Shown here one piece after another: positions 31,210-42,535 of a stretch of DNA of 64,000 bases. Made by a program: the position numbers and the translations under genes. Location: contig OZ025248.1 of NCBI GenBank assembly GCA_964019135.1, positions 73,228,119 to 73,292,118 of the forward strand. The letters are read 5' to 3'. The DNA comes from Arenicola marina (lineage: Eukaryota; Annelida; Polychaeta; Arenicolidae). Positions within the stretch are counted from its first letter, which is position 1. Each line of letters opens with the position of its first letter. The notes under the pieces are model-generated. The model had not been told where the DNA came from. It saw only the letters and a list, made by a program, of their open reading frames with translations, and did not search any database.

Positions 31210-32788
31210 GTAATTATAATCTATTAAGGACTTTTGCATAGTGACCCCTGTTGTTACTATTATTAATATTATTATATATATGATATTATTCTAACGGTAC
31301 ATTATGGTTTCCTTTCATAATGCCTTTGCGGGATGTTTATCTAATTTGTGCAATGAGCCGGATTGAGCCACACATTGAAGCAGTTGTATTTGTAAAGATC
31401 CAACATAAGCATGAGAACTACTAGGCAAAGAAGTGTACAGTATCCGTATTATTTATTATTGACGCCTTCTAGTGACAGTAACTATGTAGTGACAGTTACA
31501 GTTCTGCATTGTATGTTGCATGGTATTTAGAGTGTGTCAATGTAGCACGATGTCGAACTTTAATCCATGTTCCCGTCCACGTTAGAAATTTATTGCCTAA
31601 TTTAAATGAATATAAATAATTTCACACCTTCATATATGCCCCATTATCATCCCCCCCCCCCGCCCCCCTTCTACCGTGGCGCGGCACCACTATGGTCTAG
31701 GCTGAGTTGAGTTGGGTAGGGTTAATTATTGAGTGCATATGCCGCCAACGAATTGTACGCGGCGGTCGATCGCGCTCTGCAACTCAAACCTGGATACCCC
31801 CCTACTCGTGTAGAAAGACAGACGTGTTACCTCACAAAGACAATAATTTTGACTCACCTTGCTGGACAAACGTTACTGTTTTAGAACTCACGCACATTGC
31901 CGCTCGCACACATTAATACATAAATACCAGCGAGCATACACTTTCTTTGTGAGGTCATGTCAGATGAACATGGTCGGTTAAAGTGAACCGCCAGCCTGGC
32001 CTCTAACGCTGCTTTACCGATTCATATAATACCCAATTGTCTATCCTCCAAATTACAGAATTTTTCGTCCTGTCTCTAGCTCACAATAAAATTTAAAAGT
32101 GACCGCCGGGCACGATTTCGCCGCCTACCCAGGCGGCAGCCCTTTTTGGAGGTGTGTCCGCAATTGACCAATCAGGAGGCGATACTCTAATTTATTCAAA
32201 CCGGAAATTGCGCCTATTGTGTGAGCAAAACAAGAGCGCGTGATCATCGCTAATATAAAGAGCTGCGATTCTAACTCCAATCATGGCATTGTTGTGGAGT
32301 CCATCGTCGCAAGACGTATATCAGTTTGTTTGGATGGTACATTTCCATTAAACACTAAGATCATGTTCTCCTGCGCGGCTTGGAACTGCCGCTGTTCATC
32401 TGTAAATCGCGGCCCTGATCTCTCTCCCCGCGAGTGATAACATAAGGCGGTGCCACATGAATAGTCACAATACGCGTCACTGCTCCCGGCAAAATGGCGC
32501 TCTGCTTGACATTGCTGGGGGCGGGTTGCCTTAATTTTTTTCTCCTTACCAGTCGGCGGAAACGAAGCGTTAACACTCGCCAATTTAACTTTAAGATATA
32601 AACTGTCGGTGCCGATCGCGATTAAATTAGGTTGGACACCCGCTTTAACGGCGGAAATGTAATCTATCAGATTTGAGAGCCTTCATCAACAAATAACATT
32701 CACGAAATAACTGACTTGCATATCATTAATCTGTAGATGTACAGCAAACATACATGACTTTGCTACTGAAGGAAACTGAAAATACTAC
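31210..32788. other. inner transposon middle, no gene seen
   Basis: AT-rich sequence, then a GC-rich patch (32100-32580). No exons matching either flanking start were found, consistent with an internal deletion. Confidence 0.35.
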
Positions 32789-32992
32789 CTCGCCACTGGC
32801 TTTGTTTTTCAGCAGAGGGGGAAGGACATAGATGTCATATTTACCATGCCCGGTTGGCAGGACACAAAATACGTCTTCTCCCAAATAAAGCCGACGAATT
32901 GCTTCTAGTTGCTCCTCGTTGTGTTTATATGGGAGCCGCAAATCACCTGAAACTTGTTGGAGAAGTAGTGCCACAGCGTCCATCGCGGCCAT
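32789..32992 (-). pseudogene. RecQ-like helicase, first exon only
   Basis: The minus-strand frame MAAMDAVALLLQQ continues with KHNEEQLEAIRRLYLGEDVF, then CVLPTGHGKYDIYVLPPLL, and ends at a GTAGTA donor in phase 0. The EQ-x-x-A-I motif 0 followed by D-V-F-x-V-L-P-T-G-x-G-K (Walker A) is typical of RecQ-family superfamily-2 helicases. In RecQ proteins K is usually followed by S; here it is Y. No further helicase exons are present downstream on this strand, so the remainder was lost or never captured. It starts about 180 bp inside the right inverted repeat and points inward. Confidence 0.6.
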
Positions 32993-33351
32993 ATCTCTGA
33001 GCGTACTCAGTGGCTCTCACGGTCTTACCTCCAGCGGCAATCAGCGCCGCCAAGCGAGCGCAGTTGTCTCTGTCATGGCGTCGTGTGCAGCAAAGTTGAG
33101 TGCAGCGAAAAATCCAGAAACAAAAGTGCGAAATGGTCTCCAGCTGTCGCTTTTAGACACGTTTTATTGCGTCCCCAAGTTACATTGTGAGTGTTAGAAT
33201 CGCTGGGGTATCTCGGATTACATCGGACAGGTACGATTCTGCAGTAATTAAGGAAAAATACTCTGGTGCACAGGGCTGTGTATGGGTCCTGTTCAGACGT
33301 TATTTCGTCGCCCTATCAACATGTCAGCGACTTAACGTCTGTTCAGGCTAA

Positions 33352-33441
33352 GATTTGTTGACAAACAATACCCCAAGGCAAGGATCAAGCACCTATAAAG
33401 AAAGGTGCTTGAACCTTGGGGTATTGTTTGTCAACAAATCT
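33352..33441. mobile_element. fold-back hairpin inserted in the right inverted repeat
   Basis: Arms GATTTGTTGACAAACAATAC and CCCAAGG pair with the reverse complement across a loop near CTATAAAG. The left inverted repeat of the host element continues without this 80-bp palindrome, so it was added to the right end only. Confidence 0.8.
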
Positions 33442-33460
33442 GAGCGCCTGTGCCCTATAG

Positions 33461-34217
33461 TATAGGCTATACTGCCACACTAGCCTGGGGTCATTTTCAT
33501 GAAACCTAGGTGCGCGCTAGCCTTTCGCCCCATCGCCAATGGCGAAAGCAAATTGTATGGGGTGCAAGACTGGCCCATACATGTCGCCACATTGACGAAA
33601 AAAAAATGGCCTGGTTTTTGATTAACGATCAAAACACAACTTAGCGAAACTGATTGCCTGCAGTGATACGGAGGGGAAAAATACAACATATATGTGGCTA
33701 ATGGGATATGTGTGTGGCTAAAGTAAATTGAAGGTGTTTAGCCACAGTGGCTAATTGAAATGAATTTCTAGAGCACACCCAGTGAAACCATCGTCTGTTC
33801 TTATGTGTATGAACCTTTGTACAGAGATTGGGACCCATAAGTCCTATTTCCCTCGTTAACATAAGTTACTTTATTGGTTCCTTTGTACGTACATGTGTCT
33901 ACGAGTGCCTCAACCTTAGCCCTGACCCTGTTGCATGCCTGCCCCTAATTATTTGGTGATGGTGGTGTTCCGAGTTTGAAGGCCACATTCCGTTCTGTTA
34001 CTCAGGAAAACTTTCAATGGCTCAGGGAAAAGCCAGGGAATTGTTTTAGTGTTTCATGTGGGAACCATGTGCCACGGTATGGTCTTGGTTTTAGGCTATA
34101 CCATTTATAAACTTTTGTATGATATCTATCCAACACATTACCATCCATGTCTTATAATGCTAAACAACACTGATGAATAATAATTTACTAAGATGAAAAG
34201 TGTATCCTTTGTTACAG
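33461..34217. other. outer transposon interior, no gene seen
   Basis: Nothing coding was recognised. AT-rich with short frames. Confidence 0.35.
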
Positions 34218-34344
34218 ATCAAGTAAGGAGAAAATTTTGTGGCAAAGATGTAAAAGAAATGTGCAAGTTAATGCGAGAGAAGATCAGCAACGTGGTACAG
34301 ACTGGAAAGAAGAACTGAAGGATCTACTTGTTTTATCAATTTGA
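34218..34344 (+). CDS. candidate terminal exon, unrecognised
   Basis: TTTGTTACAG precedes a frame reading SSKEKILWQRCKRNVQVNAR, then DWKEELKDLLVLSI and a stop. It starts with one base, compatible with the phase-2 donor at 31209. Basic, then helical. If spliced to 31139-31209 it would give a protein of about 66 residues crossing the inner transposon's right end. Confidence 0.28.
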
Positions 34345-34990
34345 ATGAATATATTTGTATATAAAGTATTGTTTATATATATGTTATATGCATTGAGTAG
34401 TAGTCATTTAAAAGTTGGGTAGTAGTTATATAGTAGTTCCAAAGTACTGCATGGTAGTGCGTCTCATTCTGAGGTGGAATTTGTATGTATCAGTTAGGAA
34501 TAAGAAAGATTACTTTATCAATTCAGTTATAACTAGATTATAAGTAGATTCCTGCATATGAGTTAGAGCATACATATTATTTGGGTAGATATCCAATACA
34601 GCTGTTTTTTCCATTATGGCATTTTCTTTCAATTCCTTCAAATGTATACATTGTAAACTGAACACAATTGAATTTCAACATTTAAACAAGCATTGTTTTT
34701 ATTTGGCAAAGTCCTGTCACTTTAATGAAAAATGTGCGTAAAAATGATGCTGCTGTATGGTGTATAATAATATTATTTGTTGATTTACTTTGTATGTCAA
34801 TGTGCATATAAGCAATGAACATTTGTTTACATAATGGTAGCTTATTTTTATAATATATCTATATGAGCTTATATGTATATAATGTGCATGTCACATGTTC
34901 ACATACTGCACCTTTTTATAATAATACATATATGAAAGCGGATTGTGAATCTTTGTATTCTTTATTCTTGTATTTTTCAGACTTGATGTC
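34345..34990. other. AT-rich outer transposon interior
   Basis: Strongly AT-rich with ATATAT runs. Possible AATAAA-type signals, no coding sequence. Confidence 0.4.
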
Positions 34991-34994
34991 GGTT

Positions 34995-35335
34995 AGTGCC
35001 TTAGTATACCATGGTATCCATGTAGTAAAGTATCATGGTATACATACCTTGGTAAGATACCATGTTACATTAGCATACCAGGGTATGATACCATGGTAAA
35101 TACCATGGTATAATACCATGGTAAATTACCATGGTACATTATACCATGGTATACCATGGTGTTTTGGCGATGGTAATTTACCATGGTATACCATATAATA
35201 TTACCATGGTAAAAAACCTTCGCCAAAACACCATGGTATGCCATGGTAACCATCTTAAAACACCATGGTATACCATGGTAACCATGTTAATACACCATGG
35301 TATGCCACGGTAACCATGGTAAAATACCATATACA
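34995..35335. repeat. CCATGG palindrome patch (right)
   Basis: Dense ATACCATGGTAAATTACC and ATACCATGGTATACC units. A nested inverted pair GTTTTGGCGA / TCGCCAAAAC (about 35160 and 35222) frames part of it, so the segment can fold as one large hairpin. Confidence 0.88.
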
Positions 35336-35546
35336 TGTGTTAACCTATTATATCCTGAATGTATTTCTTTGTTTTACTTGTATTGAATTGAATGCAAGGG
35401 CTCTAGGGGCCAGGGTATTAGCCGGGGTTTTTTTGCCAGCCAAAAGCGTTCCCCGGCCCCTGGGATCCTCCACTGGGCTACAAACTGTATCTTTGCTATG
35501 TATTTCGTCAGAGAACCCAACTTTTACAATTACTTTCGTTTCTGTG

Positions 35547-35750
35547 ACGTCCTGAAGACATCTTACCGAACATGTCTCTTCGACGTCTTACTGAAGATGT
35601 CTTTTAGACGTCTTCTTCGGCACGTCTCTTCGACGTTTTACTGAAGACGTAGTTAGACGTCTTTTTCGACACGTCTCTTCGGCGTGTTACTGAAGACGTC
35701 TTTTAGGCGTCTTCTTTAACACGTCATCAAGACGTCAACAAAAATACGTC
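35547..35750. repeat. GACGTC subterminal repeats of the outer transposon
   Basis: Four units of about 45 bp with CTTCGACGTCTTACTGAAGA then CTTTTAGACGTCTTC. The left end has a related but different array (AGACGTCCCACGTACGTCAT). Confidence 0.85.
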
Positions 35751-35846
35751 GTGCAGACTTCCACCTGGGACCAGCTGAAGACTGGTTCCCGACGACTGGA
35801 ATTGACGTCTTTGGGACGTCTTACCGACCAGAGTGTGCCCACTGGG

Positions 35847-38844
35847 AGTCTTTCAGGTTACCAACAGCCCTTTCGCAGAGATCGAATAGCAGGGACCTGG
35901 GGCGGAGTTTTGGTATGGGTCTCTGATGGTATACTGGCCACACGTAGAACTGATCTTGAGGCAGGGGATATCGAGAGCATTTGGTTAGAATGTCTCATAG
36001 GCAATAACAAGTTCTTATTTTGTGGGATTTACAGACCACCAAGTTCTCCTGTCGGGTTTTGGGACACACTTCAAATCAACGTTGACAACGCCAAGAGCTA
36101 TCTCGACTGTAACATTCTATTGACAGGTGATCTTAATGCAGACGAAGTAACAAACCCAAGTCATCATTTGCATATGCTCACTTTGGCAAACAATAATCAC
36201 ATGAAGATCCATGTAGACAAGCCTACGCGCGTTACCGCTCGTTCAAAGTCCATTTTAGACCAGTTTTTAAACACCCCTACTGACCTGGTAAAGAATGTTG
36301 ACATTCTCACACCAGTCACCACTAGTGACCACTCTGTGATTGTTTGTGAACTCAGTTTTAAATCGCATACGACTAAATGCTACAAACGCAAGGTTTGGTA
36401 TTATGACAAAGCCGACTTTGATCAGTTTCGTGAAGCTCTGTCACATACGGACTGGAGCGAATGCTTTCTGTCCGGGGACCCAGATACTATGTGTGAGGCG
36501 TGGACGTCGCGGTTTCTTAGCTTCTGTACAGATTTCATTCCAAACAAGGTAGTTACTATTCGTCCGAAGGATAAACCATTTTTTAATAAGGAACTTAGAT
36601 GTAAAAAGAGGGCTCTTGACAGGCTTCATGGTAAAGCACGGAAGTCCAGTAGAGACACGGACTGGGCCGAGTACAGAAGACTGCGTAACGAATATATGAC
36701 AAACTTAAGGGAGGCAAAAGCTACCTACTTGTATGATTTAGAATGTGTATTGAACGAATCAAGCTCTGTGACGCCAAAGAAATGGTGGCGCATCTCCAAA
36801 CAAATGCTTGGCATAAATGATAGTTGCGGGTACCCAGTCTTACAGGCTGATGGTCGAGCTGAGTCCAATCCTCACACTAAAGCATCTATGTTTAATAACT
36901 ACTTTTTATCCGATTCAACTCTCGATGTAAGTGAGCGCGTCAGCCTAGACACAGACGGTGATTGTGTGCTCACGGGTTTAAATAACATCTCTGTTACACA
37001 GGACGAAGTAGTCGATCTGCTTAAATGCATAGAGATAAAGAAAGCCTGTGGTCCTGATGGGATTAGCCCTCGAATGTTACGCGAAGCCGGCTCTTGTATA
37101 AGCGAGCCGCTCATGATATTGTTTAATGAATGCCTGAAGGATTGCAAGATGCCTCTTCTGTGGAAGCAAGCAAGCGTTATCCCCATATTCAAAAAAGGTA
37201 GTAGAAGCCTAGTCGACAACTATAGGCCAGTCTCGCTACTAAGCTGTACCGGGAAGCTGTTCGAAAGGATTATATTTAAACATACGTTTAACTATCTGCG
37301 TGACAATGAAATACTCTCTTCAGTCTGGGTTTTTACCAGGCGACAGCACGGTTAACCAACTTGTCCATCTATATCATATATTTAGTGAGGCTTTAGACAA
37401 ACGCAAGATTGTCCGTGTTGTGTTCTGCGATATATCAAAGGCATTTGATCGTGTTTGGCACGTTGGTCTTATCCACAAACTTAAGCGTATTGGAATTACT
37501 GGCAGACTTCTGGACTGGTTTAAAAACTACCTCGATGACAGGTATCAGAGTGTGGTGATTGATGGCGCAGCGTCTCCTCTGGGTCATATCCAAGCTGGGG
37601 TTCCACAGGGATCAGTCCTGGGTCCTCTTTTATTTTTAGTTTATATCAACGATATCGTCGACGGGTTACAGTCAAAAATTAGACTCTTCGCTGACGACAC
37701 AACTGTATATGTCATTGTAGACGATGATGATCAATTGGATGATGGAACTGATATGTTAAACTGTGATTTGCAAAAAATGGAGTCCTGGGCCTCGCAGTGG
37801 TTTGTAACGTTTAGCGCACCTAAGACAAAGTCTATGACCATATCCAATAAACCCATAACTGATTTACCGCTATTGCAAATGGGAGGCGAAGTTTTACAAA
37901 ATACTACCCAACATAAACATCTTGGCGTAACCTTGAACTCTAAACTCACATGGTCATCTCATATCAGTGAAATGTGTCTTAAGGCGAGTAGAAGGGTCGA
38001 TTTGTTGTCCAGACTGCGTTACAAGTTAAACCGAGGTACGCTAGATTTAATGTATAAAACCTTCGTGCGTCCCACTATGGAATATGCATGTGTCCTTTGG
38101 GATGGTTGCACACAGGCGGACGCTGACAGGCTAGAAGCCGTTCAGCTGAGAGCAGGCCGTCTTGTATCCGGGGCGATTAAACACAGTAGTCACTCGCTTA
38201 TCTATCAAGAACTCGGTTGGGAAACATTGAGTGCTCGTCGTAAAAGATTTCAATTGTTACTGTTTCACAAGATGTTTTATGGGAACGCCCCAAGTTATTT
38301 ATGCGATATTATACCTCAAAATGTAACACAAAGAACACACCGCGCGCTTCGTAATGCTCTGCCTTTGAACGTCACGACCGTTAAGGCGCGACTTTCTTCT
38401 TATTACAACTCGTTTCTACCAAGTGTGATAAGGCTCTGGAATGAACTACCTATCAATATAAGATCCATGTGCGACCATAAAACTTTCAAACAGGCCTTAG
38501 TGAATAAGGATATTTGTCATAAGAGGGAGACCTCCAAGTTATTTAACTTTGGCCGAAGTTGAATGAATTGTAGTAAGTTAAGGGCTCATCTTTTTGATAT
38601 GTGTATAATTAATGATCAACAATGTAATTGTGGCGCACCTCGTGAAGATACCACTCACTATTTTTTAGAATGCCCGATGTAAACTATCATACGCGACAGA
38701 TTATTGCAAAATGTAATGAAAATTACAAGTTTTACACTCGGAACCATTTTATTCGGGAATGCCAACTTAACTTTGCAAGAAAATTTAGAAATATTTAAAG
38801 CTGTACATGTGTATATTGAAAAGACAAGGCGTTTTAACACCTAG
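35847..38844 (+). pseudogene. LINE ORF2, 3' part: endonuclease, reverse transcriptase, C-terminal zinc ribbon
   Basis: It resumes in the APE endonuclease at GYQQPFRRDR, with GIYRPPSS, LTGDLNAD and SDHSVIVCEL (catalytic D and H). The reverse transcriptase follows: DGISPRMLR, YRPVSLLSC, FCDISKAFDRVWH, AGVPQGSVLGPLLF and LFADDTTVYV with the catalytic FADD. A one-base frameshift near 37320 splits it, and TGA at 38560-38562 ends the main frame. The same frame continues with CNCGAPREDTTHYFLECP, a second in-frame stop at 38680, then a C-terminus ending IEKTRRF, typical of CR1/L2 elements. The copy is therefore dead as assembled, although every domain is identifiable. Confidence 0.9.
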
Positions 38845-39092
38845 TTTCGCTTGTTGGAACGCGTATATTTACGAACTCTCTTTCCTTTTGCCATACTACG
38901 ACGCACAGATAGAGCCAACAAATTCCATCGCAGTGTGTCATTTGGTGAACTAATTCTACAAGTTTATTAAGTTGATTGCCTGTAATATATGTTTCTTATT
39001 TTTCAAGTAATATATGTTTCTTATTTTTCAAGCAAGAGGAATTTGTATAGGCTTTGCCTGCTTTCCAATTGCCAAATAAAAATATGTTTAAA
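38845..39092 (+). other. LINE 3' untranslated region
   Basis: Contains an exact local duplication of AATATATGTTTCTTATTTTT and ends AATTGCCAAATAAAAATATG, which would serve as the 3' recognition tail. Confidence 0.6.
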
Positions 39093-39530
39093 CCAAAATC
39101 AAGGTTTGGGTGGGAAAATGAACATTCTTGATTTTTGTCTTTTCCCCACACTGTTGGGTTGCACCCTATAGGCAGTTAGATAGTACGTCGTCTGAGCTTT
39201 CTTCCCATGCATATATAATACTCAGATGATCATTATTTCCCATCGAACGGATCGAAAACACGTTACTGATTTTAGAATTTTGGTTCATTTTTCCCTTCCC
39301 AAGGTCAAATCGTGTCCGATTGCAATTGATATTGTTCTAATCGATATCGTTTCATACACGGAAGTGAATTGGGCATAGTTCTCAATCAAACCCTGTCTCA
39401 AACGAGGCTTTTATAATGGCGAGATGACCCATTTAATACGCTAGGAGAGGGCGGGGATCAACATTGCCCAAAAGCATGAGACAAATTCTTTTTTTCAAAT
39501 TTTTTTAAATAACAAGCTTGACCTAATACA
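39093..39530. repeat. duplicated segment, copy 2, right half
   Basis: It begins with the second CCAAAATCAAGGT and is highly similar to 25856-26212, including CTCAGATGATCATTATTTCC. Similarity fades after the G-rich stretch. Confidence 0.88.
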
Positions 39531-41205
39531 GGAATTTTGTTGCTTTTTTTAACGAAAAATGTATCTCCCAATGACCAAACAAATTTTCTTACGTTCTCCA
39601 CATGCTCTCTGTCAAATAGGTGGCCCCCACCACTCTAGTAATGTAGTCCCCACCCGCCAGGGGAGAGGGCTTAATTCTGTGCATCCCCAGTGTCAATTAC
39701 ATAGAGGAGGGACCGATATCATATTTGGCGCCAAACAAAAAAGTAATGTTTTTTTATGAAAATAGTCGATGAAATACATATTTGTTATAAGCGCTCTGCA
39801 GGTATGGTATAGTCGTATGGCATAGGTTTCGAGGTTACGGTTTCCATCAGATCGCCGTACCGTACCACATTTCACCACATATAGTATCAATACATTCTAC
39901 GAGTTACAGTTACTCGTTTAGTATGTATGGTTCGTAAAAAATAGATGCATGCAGTACGGACATTTATAACTGAATACTGATGTATTTTTATCTCAATTTC
40001 TCGGCCGGACGCAGAGTCGGGTAAGAGTTGCTATGGCGATGTTTTAATGTTTTAACTCCACAACTAATATATACAGTTTATGACTTCGTATTAAAGGTGC
40101 TGGATCAAATAAAAAGTTAAGAGCCCAATCTAGTCGCACTGATATTCACCCGGGGCTAGCTCCTAGCATCAACCTGAGCTGCAAACGTAGGCCGCTGGCA
40201 CACTGCATGAGTCGCCGGCCCCGCGTACACCTGACTTTTGAGCGTGCGGACAGAAAACGGCCAGCAGGCCGGGAGGCAGCAAATAATTAATGGGGTGCTG
40301 ACATTGGGACCCTGTTCATAGGTGGGGAGGGGGGAGCGGGGTAAGGTATAGAGGTTTTCCCGACATGGGGTGGGGGTGCGGGGGAGCAGGATGCGTGGAA
40401 GGGGTGGTGGTGCTTAACTAATAGGCTGATAGCGTCAGGTCAACTGTGGAGACGTGGAGTGGCTTGGGCTGGATGGATACACGGTGGCTTGACATAAAAA
40501 GTGATAAGACAAGTTCCTCAACTGCAATGAAGCTCCGGAGCGTAAACCCAGATCTCATTGGTATGTGACATAACCAGCGTGGTGGTTCACGTGCTAAACT
40601 TGTTATTGCGTTATTAGAGGGTTATTGCACCATGTTTCCGAGCCACTTTTTTCACACTTCGATCCCAATAGAAACCGAATAGCATCTTACTTCGAATAAA
40701 GAGAGTTTTATTTGAATCCTCTCATGGATTATCACGAATACCAAATAAATATTCACTTCCAGAAAAACAATACATACATTTACATGTAATAATACACGAA
40801 CTGAGAACTAATTAATATAAGGTTCTGACCACTAATGGGGACATGACCATGACATGATAAAAATAGGGTCATCAAGAGTTTTAATACGCCCGGGCCACAC
40901 CTCGGCATTTAAACGGCTGTCATCCACAGGCGGGCCCGGCCCGGGTCCCAGAAAACCAGACTACCTCCAGCATACGTGATTCTCACTTGGCAATAATTCC
41001 CATTTAAATAATCGATTGTTTTTTTGTGAACCGCGCCCGAGGCCCATGGTTATGACTATAAGTATGACTATGAGGCTATGTCACCATATTAAACGTCTGA
41101 TTTTTAGGATATAATTTACTGTGCCTATGTTCTCATGCACTATAATTCACCATTTCATTGCGGCCATATATAAGCTTATTATATATTGTTAGGGGCTTGG
41201 CGAAA
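39531..41205. other. no gene recognised
   Basis: A GC-rich patch (40150-40450) with G runs and AT-rich flanks. Only short frames. Confidence 0.3.
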
Positions 41206-41269
41206 CTTAACAAGGAAGGTCCAGAACATATAGGACAGGAATAAACGGCGCGCTTAGTGTGCGTGCGGA

Positions 41270-41525
41270 GGTAGGGGGTGGTGGGAAACTGAGGTTGCCA
41301 GGGTGATTCCCTCAGCGTAGGGAGGGATGACGAGATCCAGACCCCAGTAGTCCCCAAGTTCTCCCATAGCTGGTAGGGGGTAGAGGGAACCCTGAGGTTG
41401 CCAGGGTGGTCCCATTAGCGTCAGTCGGGGTGGGGGGAATCCTGAGGGTGCCAGGGTGGTCCCCTCAGCGTTAGTGGGGGTGGGGGAAGAATTCTGACGT
41501 CGCCAGGATCCCTGTAGGGGTGGAG
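41270..41525. repeat. ~65-bp G-rich tandem repeat, about four units
   Basis: Units share GAGGTTGCCAGGGTGGTCCC, then TTAGCGT, then GTGGGGGAA, with increasing divergence. Confidence 0.8.
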
Positions 41526-42535
41526 GGGCTCCTTGCCTAGCTAGTATAAATAAGGGGTTGGGATCGTGAGCCGGGAGATAATTTTCATCGACCGATATAT
41601 TGTTAGAAATTCAGAAGTAGAAAGTAAATGTACATATCTTTGCAGGATTGTGATTGGAATAAAGAACCCAAAAATGAAATACGCTTTCTCTGTTTTGACG
41701 TCGCATGCTAGCGAATAAAAATAGAGTGGTGTCAGAAGAAGAAAACGCCACAATATATAGGCTTACCTTAAATTGTTGCAGGCAAAATGTTCTCAAAGAT
41801 CAAATTCACAAATGCAGCATTCAACCCGACTGTTCAAAAACGCGCGCGCGCGAAAGAGAGTCTCGCAGTAAATAAAAAAATAGAGCGTAATCACTCTGCC
41901 AACAGAGGGAGTTCGTTCCTCACTAAAGCTTAAGCAGAACGCCCTTTGCCGGGAGATTTGTCAGAAAAATAACAAACGCCAAAGGCATGATTAATGAATG
42001 ATTTATTTCTTTTTAAAAAATCATACTTATCCAGAAACAAAATATGACGTGCTTTTTGCATTTCGGTTTATTTGGCCTAACCGTGCGAAATTATATTCTG
42101 TGCCGTGGTAAGCGGCGAAGCCACGAAACCAGTCTCACATCAAATACCGAATGTTATGTAAACGGAGATCTACCGTGACCCGTATGCAGTAAGTTGGTAC
42201 CGGGGCCGCTCATACTCATACAACCTGATCGAGGAGCGAGCGAAGTCGACGCCGCGGAACCACGCTACGGTGTACATCCAGACCGGCCGCAGATCATGCC
42301 GGCCGTCGTCCGAAAACAGTCGGTGGGAGGGGGTGGGTAAGGGGGGCTGGTAATTAGATGGATAACGAGAATCCAACCCAAGGCAATAAAATCTGGTAGG
42401 GAGCGTTACGCCCCCCCCCCTGCCTTGTTGAGATTATCGTTAAACTACGATGACCTGCATTAATTACTCGCTGATTACTTGCATCAGTCCGAATCACGCA
42501 GGCGGAAAATGGGTGGTAATTAGCGTCTGTAGGCG
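41526..42535. other. no gene recognised
   Basis: Contains a (CG) run (41837-41847) and mixed sequence, nothing coding. Confidence 0.3.

Larger units (their letters stand above)
30737..33452. mobile_element. 2.7-kb inner DNA transposon with ~210-bp inverted repeats and 8-bp target duplication
   Basis: Ends CACAGGCGCTCAGATTTGTT and its complement, flanked by a perfect 8-bp duplication CCCTATAG (30729-30736 and 33453-33460). The inverted repeats extend to about 30942 and from about 33176, including TTAAGTCGCTGACATGTTGA and CGATGTAATCCGAGATACCC in opposite orientation. An 8-bp duplication fits hAT, Zisupton, P or related superfamilies. The interior has two short 5' exons pointing inward, as if the middle of a larger element had been deleted. 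Confidence 0.9.
29301..35848. mobile_element. 6.5-kb DNA transposon interrupting LINE ORF2
   Basis: The ends carry a perfect 12-bp inverted repeat, CCCAGTGGGCAC (29303-29314) and GTGCCCACTGGG (35835-35846). Inside both ends are subterminal arrays of GACGTC-containing repeats (29330-29520; 35547-35750). Target duplication is either TCTT (4 bp, element 29301-35848) or AG (2 bp, element 29303-35846). Both restore the ORF2 frame. CCATGG palindrome patches lie about 0.5-0.6 kb inside each end. No transposase gene was recognised, so it is non-autonomous or gutted. Superfamily not assigned. Confidence 0.82.
27105..39092 (+). mobile_element. non-LTR retrotransposon (CR1/L2-like LINE), with nested insertions
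   Basis: It is bounded by a 13-bp target-site duplication, CCAAAATCAAGGT (27092-27104 and 39093-39105), and confirmed by the empty site in the paralogous copy. It has an ORF1 with coiled coil and RRM-like region, and an ORF2 with APE endonuclease, reverse transcriptase and a C-terminal zinc-ribbon segment. The 3' end is AAATAAAAATATGTTTAAA with no long poly(A). Removing the 6.5-kb DNA transposon leaves about 5.4 kb. The 5' end starts immediately before GATGAAAATGGCGGCC and looks close to full length. Confidence 0.92.

Noticed and set aside
35751..35846. Extension of the ORF2 frame into the transposon's right end as part of the protein
   Set aside because: Those codons belong to the inserted element; the endonuclease resumes after the inverted repeat.
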